From an uncultured Collinsella sp. (GTDB lineage Bacteria; Actinomycetota; Coriobacteriia; Coriobacteriales; Coriobacteriaceae): a DNA stretch of 64,000 bases. The notes beneath the pieces are model-generated. The model was given only the letters and a program-made list of their open reading frames with translations. It searched no databases and was not told where the DNA came from. Position 1 is the stretch's first letter; each line of letters starts with the position of its first letter. Where the stretch lies: contig CABSNK010000013.1 in the NCBI GenBank assembly GCA_902479075.1, positions 11,204 through 75,203 of the forward strand, in the 5' to 3' direction. The position numbers were made by a program, and so were the translations under genes. Below are positions 8,023-15,789 of the stretch, piece by piece.

Positions 8023-8376
8023 CTACTCTTTGATGCTGGCGATGAGGTCGTTTGCTTTGGTGGCAATGACGTTGTTAATGTCGGCCTGCAGCTCCTCGTA
8101 GACCATTACGGCTCGCTCGCCGGCGGGGGTGAGCGTGGATCCGCGGGCGCCGTCGCGCTCGATGAGCTTGCAGCCCAGCTGGCCTTCGGCTTCGTTCACA
8201 ATGCGCCAGGCCTTGGAATATGCCATGCCCATGCTCTTGGCGGCACGGTTGAGCGAGTGCTCATGGGCGATACCTTGCAGCAGCAAGACGCAGCCGTGGC
8301 CGAAGACGCCCGGTAGATCCTTGTCGCACGCTTGAATGACCAGCTTTGCCGTCGTCTTGTACTCCATGTGCTCCAC
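8023..8376 (-). CDS. ModE-like winged helix-turn-helix regulator (DNA-binding domain only)
   Basis: A 117-residue protein matching the N-terminal DNA-binding domain of ModE and related LysR-like winged-helix proteins: GVFGHGCVLLLQGI, the recognition region NRAAKSMGMAYSKAWRIVNEAE, then a wing containing GARGSTLTPAGERAV. The molybdate-binding TOBE domains of full ModE are absent, so the ligand, if any, is unknown. It is divergent from guaB across a 184-bp gap and might regulate itself or guaB. No molybdenum transport gene is visible nearby. Confidence 0.75.
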   Translation of the reverse strand: MEHMEYKTTAKLVIQACDKDLPGVFGHGCVLLLQGIAHEHSLNRAAKSMGMAYSKAWRIVNEAEGQLGCKLIERDGARGSTLTPAGERAVMVYEELQADINNVIATKANDLIASIKE

Positions 8377-8560
8377 GTCTTCCCGCTAAAGTGTTTGCTG
8401 GGCAAACGCAAAGCATGCGTCAAACCCTCGTGTGCTCTTCTTAAATCATGCATTGTAGCAGTCAAAGTGCGTTAAGATACTTCCCCAGTATTGGGCGCCC
8501 AAGGTTGGGCTGGGTCCTACGAGGCCTGCAGCCGACCGGTCGCATGGAAAAAGGAGAAAC

Positions 8561-10072
8561 ATGGCTACGTTCTTTCCCGGTGAGTCCCACACGTTTTCGG
8601 AGTATCTGCTGGTCCCTGGTTACTCGTCCTCGCAGTGCATCCCCAACAACGTCTCTCTTAAGACGCCGCTAACCCGCTTTAAGCGCGGTGAGAAGCCGGC
8701 AATCACCTTGAACATCCCCATGGTTTCCGCCATCATGCAGTCCGTCTCGGGCGTCGATATGGGTGTCGCGCTCGCTACCGAGGGTGGCCTGTCCTTCATT
8801 TACGGTTCCCAGAGCGCCGAGTCCGAGGCCGCTATGGTCAAGGCCGTCAAGGATCACAAGGCTGGCTTCGTTCAGTCCGATTCCACGCTGACCCCCGACA
8901 TGACCATGGAGCAGGTCATCGAGCTCAAGGAGAAGACCGGTCACTCCACCATGCCGGTTACCGACGACGGCACTCCCAAGGGTAAGCTCCTGGGCATCGT
9001 CACCAGCCGTGACTATCGCCCCAGTCGCGATGACCACCAGACGAAGGTCTCGGAGTTCATGACCCCGCGTGAGCAGCTCATCGTGGGCGACAAGAACATC
9101 AGCCTCAAGGTTGCCAACGACGTCATCTGGGACAACAAGCTCAACGCCCTGCCCATCGTCGACGACAACGATCACCTCATGGGCATTGTCTTCCGCAAGG
9201 ACTATGACAGCCACAAGACCAACCCCAACGAGCTGCTCGACGGCGACAAGCGCTACATGGTCGGCGCCGGTATCAACACCCGCGACTATGCCGAGCGCGT
9301 GCCGCTGCTTATCGAGGCCGGCGCTGATGTCCTGTGCATCGACTCTTCCGAGGGCTTTAGTGAATGGCAGAAGCGCACCATCGAGTGGATCCGCGCCAAC
9401 TACGGCGAAGACGTCAAGGTCGGTGCTGGTAACGTCGTCGATGCCGAGGGCTTCCGCTTCCTGGCAGACTGCGGCGCCGACTTCATCAAGGTCGGTATCG
9501 GCGGCGGCTCCATCTGCATCACCCGTGAGACCAAGGGTATCGGTCGTGGCCAGGCCACCGCGCTGATCGACGTCTGCCGCGCTCGCGACGAGTACTACGA
9601 GGAGACCGGCGTCTACGTGCCCGTGTGCTCCGACGGCGGCATCGTCTACGACTACCACATGACGCTCGCCCTTGCCATGGGCGCCGACTTTATGATGCTG
9701 GGCCGCTACTTCGCCCGCTTTGATGAGAGCCCGACCGAGCGCGTCAACGTGAACGGTCAGTACATGAAGGAGTACTGGGGCGAGGGTTCTGCGCGTGCCC
9801 GCAATTGGCAGCGCTACGACCTGGGTGGCGCCGCGAAGCTCAGCTTTGTCGAGGGCGTCGACTCCTACGTTCCCTATGCCGGCTCCCTCAAGGACGGCGT
9901 GGGCGGCACGCTCTACAAGGTCAAGTCCACGATGTGCAACTGTGGTGCCCTCTCGATCCCCGAGCTCCAGGAAAAGGCACGCCTGACCCTGGTGAGCTCG
10001 ACCTCGATCGTCGAAGGCGGCGCCCACGACGTAGTCGTGAAAGACTCCCAGCAGTCTGTGTCTTATCGATAG
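8561..10072 (+). CDS. guaB: IMP dehydrogenase
   Basis: Oxidises IMP to XMP with NAD+, the committed step of GMP synthesis. The 503-residue protein has the TIM barrel interrupted by two CBS domains (about 110-230) that bind adenine or guanine nucleotides. The catalytic loop reads GIGGGSICITRETKGIGRGQ with Cys319; the usual GxGS(I)C is intact, though the common Pro of GIGPGS is Gly here. The later SDGGI and flap-region residues are also recognisable. ATG 8561 follows AAAGGAGAAAC. The gene stands alone, with a terminator after it. No purine riboswitch was seen in the leader. Confidence 0.93.
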   Translation: MATFFPGESHTFSEYLLVPGYSSSQCIPNNVSLKTPLTRFKRGEKPAITLNIPMVSAIMQSVSGVDMGVALATEGGLSFIYGSQSAESEAAMVKAVKDHKAGFVQSDSTLTPDMTMEQVIELKEKTGHSTMPVTDDGTPKGKLLGIVTSRDYRPSRDDHQTKVSEFMTPREQLIVGDKNISLKVANDVIWDNKLNALPIVDDNDHLMGIVFRKDYDSHKTNPNELLDGDKRYMVGAGINTRDYAERVPLLIEAGADVLCIDSSEGFSEWQKRTIEWIRANYGEDVKVGAGNVVDAEGFRFLADCGADFIKVGIGGGSICITRETKGIGRGQATALIDVCRARDEYYEETGVYVPVCSDGGIVYDYHMTLALAMGADFMMLGRYFARFDESPTERVNVNGQYMKEYWGEGSARARNWQRYDLGGAAKLSFVEGVDSYVPYAGSLKDGVGGTLYKVKSTMCNCGALSIPELQEKARLTLVSSTSIVEGGAHDVVVKDSQQSVSYR

Positions 10073-10121
10073 GATAAGAGTCTCACATAAAGGTTGAGTT
10101 TCAACCACGTTATTTAGATAA

Positions 10122-10154
10122 AGCGAGATGCCCGCAAGTCGCAGGCATCTCGCT
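10122..10154 (+). terminator. Terminator hairpin after guaB
   Basis: A perfect 11-bp stem (AGCGAGATGCC/GGCATCTCGCT) with an 11-nt loop starts 50 nt after the guaB stop and is followed by T-rich TGTTGTATTTG. Confidence 0.65.
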
Positions 10155-10180
10155 TGTTGTATTTGCTATCATCAGTCAAG

Positions 10181-10321
10181 TTAACCTTAGGGTCGGGCGG
10201 CTTGGCTTTGTTCGCTACAAGTTCCGCACGCATAGAAGAGCACTTAATGTGCTCTTCGTCTTGCGCAGGACTGTCCGCAGTAGCGAATAAAGCCAAGCCG
10301 CCCGACCCCAGCTAAGATTAA
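10181..10321 (+). repeat. Very long leader hairpin directly before the leuS ribosome-binding site
   Basis: Arms 10190-10218 and 10280-10308 pair over 29 positions with a single G-U wobble. Pairing continues outward after a short bulge (TTAACCTTA with TAAGATTAA) and inward through an imperfect stem to a 9-bp apical hairpin at 10235-10257 (loop TTAAT). The 3' end abuts the leuS Shine-Dalgarno (AAAGGAG). It has no T-box motif and no T-run. Confidence 0.75.
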
Positions 10322-10331
10322 AGGAGCTGAT

Positions 10332-12908
10332 ATGTGCGATTGCACAGATCATAAGGACGAGATCCCTGCTTACGACGCGCAGGCCATTGAGTCCAAGTGG
10401 ATGAAGGCCTGGGAGGACTCCAACCTCTTTGCCGTCGACACCGACGACAGCAAGCCCAAGAAGTATGTGCTCGAGATGTTCCCGTATCCGTCGGGCGACC
10501 TGCACATGGGCCACGCGCGCAACTATACCATCGGCGATGCCATGGCCCGTCAGGCCCGCATGCGCGGCTTTGACGTACTGCACCCCATCGGCTTCGATGC
10601 CTTTGGCCTGCCCGCCGAGAACGCCGCCATCAAGCACAACACGCAGGCTGCCGCCTGGACGTATAAGAACATGGACCAGGCGCTCGCCACGATGAAGCGC
10701 ATGGGCTTCTCCTACGATCTGGATCGCATGGTCAAGACCTGCAGCCCCGACTACTACCGCTGGGGTCAGTGGATCTTTGAGAAGCTGTGGGAAAAGGGCC
10801 TGGTCTACCGCAAGAAGAACCCGGTCAACTGGTGCCCTAACTGCAAGACCGTTCTGGCCAACGAGCAGGTCACCGAGGGCAAGTGCTGGCGCTGCGGCAC
10901 CGAGCCCGAGAAGCGCGACCTTGAGCAGTGGTACTTCAAGATCACCGAGTACTCCCAGGAGCTGCTCGACGACCTGGAGAAGCTCCCCGGCTGGCCCGAG
11001 CGCGTCAAGCAGATGCAGGCCAACTGGATTGGCCGCTCCGAGGGCGCCGAGGTCGACTTTACCCTGTGCGACCAGGATGGCGAGCCCATCGAGGGCGACG
11101 AGGGTAAGATTACCGTCTTCACCACGCGTGCCGACACCCTCTTTGGTGTGTCCTTCTTTGTCCTGGCTCCCGAGTACGCTCGTCTGCACGAGCTCGTCGA
11201 GGGCACGGAGTACGAGGAGGCCGTGACCAAGATCGTCGAGGACTCCAAGCATATCTCCGCCGTCGAGCGTGCCCAGGGCACCCTCGAGAAGCACGGTGCC
11301 TTTACCGGCCGCTACGTGGTGAACCCCGTCAACGGTGAGAAGGTCCCCGTGTGGGTTGCCGATTATGTCGTTGCCGACTACGGTACCGGCGCCGTCATGG
11401 CCGTTCCCTGCGGCGACCAGCGCGACTTTGAGTTTGCCCGCAAGTACGACTTGCCGATCGTGCCGATCATCTTGGACGATGACGATCGCGCTGCCGTCGA
11501 GGCCAGCGGCGAGACTATCGATACCTTCCATGCCGAGAACGTCGACTGGGATTGCGCCCACGCCGCCGAGGGCACGCTCGTCCAGTCCGGCAAGTACACC
11601 GGCATGCGCGGCGGTAAGCACTCCGAGGGCGAGGCTGCCATCGTGGCCGACCTCGAGGCCATGGGCTGCGGCCGTCGCAAGGTCGAATTCCGCCTGCGCG
11701 ACTGGCTCATCAGCCGCCAGCGCTATTGGGGCAACCCCATCCCGGCCATCCACTGCGAGCACTGCGGCATCGTGCCCGTGCCCGAGGATCAGCTGCCGGT
11801 GACGCTGCCCGAGAACCTGGACCTGGGCGCCGGCGAGACCCTTGCCGAGTGCAAGGACTTCTACGAGACCACCTGCCCGGCCTGCGGCCGCCCGGCTAAG
11901 CGCGAGACCGATACCATGGACACGTTCACCTGCTCCAGCTGGTATTACCTGCGTTATACCGACCCGCACAACACCGAGCTGCCCTTCTCCCGCGAGGCGG
12001 CAGACCGTTGGATGCCCGTCGATAACTACATCGGCGGCATCGAGCACGCCATTCTGCACCTGCTCTACAGTCGCTTCTTTACCAAGGCGCTACGCGACCT
12101 GGGCCTGCTGAGCGTGGACGAGCCCTTCACCAACCTGCTGTGCCAGGGCATGGTCAAGGACGAGAACGGCGACACCATGTCCAAGTCCAAGGGCAATGTG
12201 GTGCCCCCGAGCTCGGTTATCGAGCCCTACGGCGCCGACACCATGCGTCTGGCGATCCTGTTTATCGCTCCGCCCGAGAAGGACTTCGACTGGGATCCCA
12301 AGGCTGTCGAGGGCGCCAACCGCTTTATCAAGCGCGCCTGGCGTATCGTTTGGCAGCTCGTCCAGTCGGGTGACGCCAACGTTGCCTTCGACAAGTCCGT
12401 GCTCGACGAGACCGCGATGAAGCTCTACCGCGAGCGTCACCGCACCATCGCCAAGTGCACCGATGACTTCGATCGCGGCCAGTTCAACACCGCGATCTCG
12501 GCCGTCATGGAGCTCGTCAATGCGGCGAGCGCCTACCTCAACGCCACCGAGGGTGCTGACCGCGACAAGGCCCTGTGCTACGGCGTGGCCAAGGACATCG
12601 TGAGCGTCCTTGCCCCCATCTGCCCGTTCTGGGCCGACGAGCTGTGGCACGAGGCACTCGGCTGCGAGGGCAACGCCTACACCGCCGCCTGGCCCGAGTT
12701 CGATCTGGCCGAGTCCATCGAGGATACGGTGCAGATCGTCGTCCAGGTGCTCGGCAAGGTCCGCGGCCGCATCGACGTGCCCCGCGATGCTTCCAATGAG
12801 GAAATGCAGACTGCCGCCGAGGCCGCCGTCGCCAAGTGGCTCGAGGGCAAGACGGTCGTCAAGGCCATCTGCGTGCCTGGCAAGCTGGTCAACCTGGTGG
12901 TCAAGTAA
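10332..12908 (+). CDS. leuS: Leucyl-tRNA synthetase
   Basis: A class Ia synthetase that charges tRNA-Leu; 858 residues, normal for bacteria. The HIGH motif is HMGH at 58-61, within FPYPSGDLHMGHARNY, and the KMSKS loop is TMSKS near 615-619. A Cys-rich zinc region (CPNC...CWRC) lies near residues 170-190. The CP1 editing domain follows, containing the Thr-rich FTTRADTLFG segment. The C-terminus carries the anticodon-binding and LVVK-type end. ATG 10332 follows AAAGGAGCTGAT. Expression may depend on the long hairpin immediately upstream. Confidence 0.97.
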   Translation: MCDCTDHKDEIPAYDAQAIESKWMKAWEDSNLFAVDTDDSKPKKYVLEMFPYPSGDLHMGHARNYTIGDAMARQARMRGFDVLHPIGFDAFGLPAENAAIKHNTQAAAWTYKNMDQALATMKRMGFSYDLDRMVKTCSPDYYRWGQWIFEKLWEKGLVYRKKNPVNWCPNCKTVLANEQVTEGKCWRCGTEPEKRDLEQWYFKITEYSQELLDDLEKLPGWPERVKQMQANWIGRSEGAEVDFTLCDQDGEPIEGDEGKITVFTTRADTLFGVSFFVLAPEYARLHELVEGTEYEEAVTKIVEDSKHISAVERAQGTLEKHGAFTGRYVVNPVNGEKVPVWVADYVVADYGTGAVMAVPCGDQRDFEFARKYDLPIVPIILDDDDRAAVEASGETIDTFHAENVDWDCAHAAEGTLVQSGKYTGMRGGKHSEGEAAIVADLEAMGCGRRKVEFRLRDWLISRQRYWGNPIPAIHCEHCGIVPVPEDQLPVTLPENLDLGAGETLAECKDFYETTCPACGRPAKRETDTMDTFTCSSWYYLRYTDPHNTELPFSREAADRWMPVDNYIGGIEHAILHLLYSRFFTKALRDLGLLSVDEPFTNLLCQGMVKDENGDTMSKSKGNVVPPSSVIEPYGADTMRLAILFIAPPEKDFDWDPKAVEGANRFIKRAWRIVWQLVQSGDANVAFDKSVLDETAMKLYRERHRTIAKCTDDFDRGQFNTAISAVMELVNAASAYLNATEGADRDKALCYGVAKDIVSVLAPICPFWADELWHEALGCEGNAYTAAWPEFDLAESIEDTVQIVVQVLGKVRGRIDVPRDASNEEMQTAAEAAVAKWLEGKTVVKAICVPGKLVNLVVK

Positions 12909-12937
12909 GCACTGCGAGCATAACTGACGCATAAAAG

Positions 12938-12969
12938 ACGAGGGGCGATCCGATGGGGTCGTCCCTCGT
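12938..12969 (+). terminator. Terminator after leuS
   Basis: The stem ACGAGGG/CCCTCGT flanks a partly paired 18-nt interior, with AAAAG before and TTTTG after. It could work in both directions between leuS and the convergent lipoprotein gene. Confidence 0.65.
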
Positions 12970-13012
12970 TTTGCGTTGTATGCCCCGCTTGGCTTGTGCC
13001 GAGCGTCACCCG

Positions 13013-13585
13013 CTACGGAATGTGCACCAGGTCCCTAAAGTAGACGTTGCCCGTCTGCTCTTCGAACATCCAGATGTTGAGGTAGATGTCGTTGAGGTCG
13101 TTGTTCACGTCAAAGTCCGGATCGTCGAAGGTGCCTACAAAGGTGAGCATCGCGGTCGCTTCTTCGCCTGCGGCGACGGGCTGGCGCATGCGCACGTCGC
13201 GGACGACACCGTTGACGTAGGCATAAGCATCAACATCGCCAAACATCATGTCGGCATCGGTGTTGTTTGTCACCGCAAAGACCAACACGGCGTCGCCGTA
13301 GCCATCCGTGTCCTTGCCCACGCAGGTAACATGGACGTTCTCGTCTGCCTCAAGGTCGATGGGGAACTGTTCTTGAGGGTCGGGACCTAAGCCCTGGGGG
13401 TCGACTATATCTTCGTCTATTTTGTCGAAACGCTCCGAAGGCGTCGTTTTCTCGATGGCTTTGGTGCTGCCGAGATCCGGCCTGCATGGTCCGGTTTTAC
13501 CATCGACGTTGCTGCAGCCCGCCAGAGCGAACGAGCAGGCGGCGACGACGAGCGCGGTCGCGCAGAGGGTGCCTAGGCGTTTCAT
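13013..13585 (-). CDS. Putative lipoprotein of unknown function
   Basis: A 190-residue protein with a clear lipoprotein signal peptide: basic MKRLG, a hydrophobic stretch and the lipobox LAGC with Cys24. It would be lipid-anchored on the outer face of the membrane. The mature part contains a beta-rich region (DVRMRQPVAAGEEATAMLTF), resembling DUF5067- or DUF4352-like immunoglobulin-type domains of Gram-positive lipoproteins; that resemblance is tentative. It is convergent with leuS and stands alone. The function is not recognisable. Confidence 0.75.
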   Translation of the reverse strand: MKRLGTLCATALVVAACSFALAGCSNVDGKTGPCRPDLGSTKAIEKTTPSERFDKIDEDIVDPQGLGPDPQEQFPIDLEADENVHVTCVGKDTDGYGDAVLVFAVTNNTDADMMFGDVDAYAYVNGVVRDVRMRQPVAAGEEATAMLTFVGTFDDPDFDVNNDLNDIYLNIWMFEEQTGNVYFRDLVHIP

Positions 13586-13847
13586 GGTGTCTCCTTGCCG
13601 TAGAGGATCCGGAAGGTTGTGCGGTCTATGCGTGAATACGGCTTATCTGTTCCAGAATGTCCCTTACGAGCAGTCTGGCCGATGTGCGCCCAGGGATGGA
13701 ATGCCCATGGGGCCCGATTCGGTCGGCGCGCTGGGACGCATGGCCCGTTTTGGGGCTTTTGGGGAGCGCCGCACAGGAGTCCTCGCCTAATTGTCCTATT
13801 CTTGTGGAGAAGCTGTGGGCGCGCTGACCTGCGAATTTCTTTGACGC
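13586..13847. other. Intergenic stretch between lipoprotein gene and rimP promoter
   Basis: About 260 bases between divergent genes. It should contain the lipoprotein promoter on the - strand. A frame open into rimP has no start site with a ribosome-binding sequence, so it is not called as coding. No RNA gene was recognised. Confidence 0.4.
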
Positions 13848-13876
13848 TTGCACGTTTTCGCAGGTATTGGTATAGT
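13848..13876 (+). promoter_or_regulatory. Promoter of the rimP-nusA-infB operon
   Basis: TTGCAC (13848-13853) and TATAGT (13871-13876) are separated by 17 bp, with TGG just before the -10 (extended -10). Transcription would start near 13883, about 70 bases before rimP. Confidence 0.7.
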
Positions 13877-13904
13877 TTGCTTGCAAATGAAGTTGTAATT
13901 GAAA

Positions 13905-13934
13905 GAAGTGGGGTTTCGGCCCCGCTTCTTTTTT
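13905..13934 (+). terminator. Intrinsic terminator in the rimP-nusA-infB leader
   Basis: The stem GAAGTGGGG/CCCCGCTTC (9 bp, one wobble, loop TTTCGG) is followed by a run of T residues ending at 13934. It lies about 20 nt after the predicted transcription start and 20 nt before rimP, so full expression needs read-through. This looks like an attenuator. Confidence 0.7.
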
Positions 13935-13954
13935 GTATGGATGGAGGTGCCGCA

Positions 13955-14449
13955 ATGGTCAAGACCAAGACCGAGCAGGCGATCATCGACGCGCTCGAGG
14001 CCGTCGCTCCCCAGCACGATGTCGATATTGTCGACGTTGAGCTCGTGGGCGCCACCAAGGCCCCCTGCGTGCGTGTGCGTATCGAGGGTGCCGAGGGTCA
14101 GAGTCTGTCGCTCAACGACGTCACGGCCAATACCAAGTGGGTCGGCGACGTGATCGAGGAGCTCGACCCCATTTCTTCGAGCTACACGCTCGAGGTGTCG
14201 AGCCCGGGTATGGCGCGCCCGCTGCGCCGCCCGCGCGACTTTGCCCGCTTTGTGGGTGAGGACTGCGAGCTCACCTCCACCGCCACCGAGGGCCGTCGCA
14301 AGTACTCCGGCAAGATTGCCGCCGCGACCGAGACGAACGTGACTCTCGAGCTCGAGGACGGCGAGTCCGTCACCCTCGATTTCTCTGATGTTAAAAAGTG
14401 CAAGTTGAAGCCCACCTATGACTTCAAGCCCGCGAAGGAAGGAAACTAA
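13955..14449 (+). CDS. rimP: Ribosome maturation factor RimP
   Basis: A 164-residue assembly factor for the 30S ribosomal subunit. It shows the N-terminal alpha/beta domain (VDIVDVELVG, VRVRIEG), the family motif LEVSSPGMARPLRRPRDFARFVG near 88-110 and a C-terminal SH3-like barrel (KYSGKIAAATETNVTLEL, then LDFSDVKKCKLKP). ATG 13955 follows GGAGGTGCCGCA. It is the first gene of the conserved rimP-nusA-infB operon, with one base between its stop and nusA. Confidence 0.93.
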   Translation: MVKTKTEQAIIDALEAVAPQHDVDIVDVELVGATKAPCVRVRIEGAEGQSLSLNDVTANTKWVGDVIEELDPISSSYTLEVSSPGMARPLRRPRDFARFVGEDCELTSTATEGRRKYSGKIAAATETNVTLELEDGESVTLDFSDVKKCKLKPTYDFKPAKEGN

Positions 14450-14450
14450 C

Positions 14451-15698
14451 ATGGCAGCATCCGACATGATGTCCGCCCTGATGGAGCTTTGCCAGGAGAG
14501 GCGCATCGACCAGCTCTACCTGATCGACCGCCTGGAGCAGTCGCTCGCCAAGAGCTATGCCGAGATCCTGCATCTTGAGTGGGGCGCCAAGGTGACCATC
14601 GACCGCACCACCGGCAAGATCTACGTCTACCGTCTGGAGCCGATCGACGATTCAATGGACGAGGAGGGCAACTTCACCGAGTTCGAGGAGATCGACGTCA
14701 CCCCCAAGAACACGAGCCGCATCGCCGCCCAGCACGCCAAGGCCGAGATCAACGCCATCGTGCGCAACTCCGCCCGCGAGCAGATCTACGAGGAGTTCTC
14801 CGGACGTATCGGTGACCTCATCAGCGGTACCGTGCTGCAGTCCACGCCCGACTTCACGATCGTCAAGATCCGCGATGGCGTCGAGGCCGAGCTTCCGCAC
14901 TTCGACCAGCGCCGTTACGAGAACGAGCGCAACGAGCGTCCGATGGGCGAGCGCTACCTGCACAACCAGCACATCAAGGCCGTGATCATCGACGTTCGCG
15001 ACCCCAACTCCAACCTGCAGCCGGTTCGTGGCGAGCACAGCCGTCCGCCGATTGTCATCTCCCGTACCCACCCCGAGCTCATGCGTCGTCTGTTTGAGCA
15101 GGAGGTGCCCGAGATCTATGAGGGCACCGTCCAGATCAAGTCGATCGCCCGCGAGCCCGGTCAGCGCTCTAAGGTTGCCGTCCACTCGCTCGACGATCGC
15201 CTGGATCCCGTGGGCGCCTGCGTCGGCCCTAAGGGCAGCCGTGTTCGCGCCGTCGTAGGCGAGCTCCGCGGCGAGCGCGTCGACGTCATCCTGTGGGATG
15301 CCGATCCGGCCGTCTACGTCGCCAACGCCCTGTCGCCCGCCAAGGTCACCCGCGTCCTCATCGACGAGGAGAAGGCCTACGCCGGCGTTATCGTGCCCGA
15401 CGACCAGCTTTCGCTCGCCATCGGCAAGGAGGGCCAGAACGCCCGCCTCGCCGCCCGTCTGACCGGCTGGCACATCGACATCAAGTCTGAGACCCTTGCC
15501 GCCGACATCCTCAAGAACGTCCCCGTTCACGAGGAGCCCGCCGCCGACTTGATCGGTGACGAGGAGGACGACGACATCCGTCGCTGCGAGTACGTGTCCG
15601 AGGACGGCATCCAGTGCCGCAACCAGGCCCGTCCCGGCTCCCGTTTCTGCGGTGTCCACGACACCGACGCCTTCGATGATGCGGAGGACCTGATCTAG
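14451..15698 (+). CDS. nusA: Transcription termination/antitermination factor NusA
   Basis: Binds RNA polymerase and nascent RNA to modulate pausing and termination. The 415-residue protein has the N-terminal RNAP-binding domain (1-130), an S1 domain (about 135-205) and two KH domains with GPKGSR and GKEGQNARLAARL motifs. The acidic C-terminal repeats of proteobacterial NusA are missing. Instead residues 379-403 carry an unusual Cys/His cluster: Cys379, Cys389, Cys400 and His403, within a C-x9-C-x10-C-x2-H spacing like a small zinc-binding motif. ATG 14451 has a good AAGGAAGGA site. The ylxR gene that often follows nusA is absent. Confidence 0.95.
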   Translation: MAASDMMSALMELCQERRIDQLYLIDRLEQSLAKSYAEILHLEWGAKVTIDRTTGKIYVYRLEPIDDSMDEEGNFTEFEEIDVTPKNTSRIAAQHAKAEINAIVRNSAREQIYEEFSGRIGDLISGTVLQSTPDFTIVKIRDGVEAELPHFDQRRYENERNERPMGERYLHNQHIKAVIIDVRDPNSNLQPVRGEHSRPPIVISRTHPELMRRLFEQEVPEIYEGTVQIKSIAREPGQRSKVAVHSLDDRLDPVGACVGPKGSRVRAVVGELRGERVDVILWDADPAVYVANALSPAKVTRVLIDEEKAYAGVIVPDDQLSLAIGKEGQNARLAARLTGWHIDIKSETLAADILKNVPVHEEPAADLIGDEEDDDIRRCEYVSEDGIQCRNQARPGSRFCGVHDTDAFDDAEDLI

Positions 15699-15789
15699 CG
15701 CGCGGTCGCGCCGGGCGGGTCCCGGCGCATCTCCCACGCTCGTTCAGTCTCTAGGCACCCAAGGTGCCAGAAAGGGTAGGTGAAGTCAT

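Noticed and set aside
10186..10290. Leader peptide with clustered Leu codons before leuS
   Set aside because: One frame has CTT, CTC and TTG near the hairpin apex but no start codon with a ribosome-binding site, so classical attenuation is not supported.
10114..10296. Sixty-codon - strand frame inside the leuS leader hairpin
   Set aside because: It runs through both hairpin arms, has no ribosome-binding site and no recognisable protein features.
10215..12059. Long - strand open frame across leuS
   Set aside because: Same effect as above; leuS on the + strand has all synthetase motifs.
13619..13954. N-terminal extension of rimP
   Set aside because: The frame is open but crosses the promoter and the leader terminator; GGAGG precedes ATG 13955, where the known protein begins.
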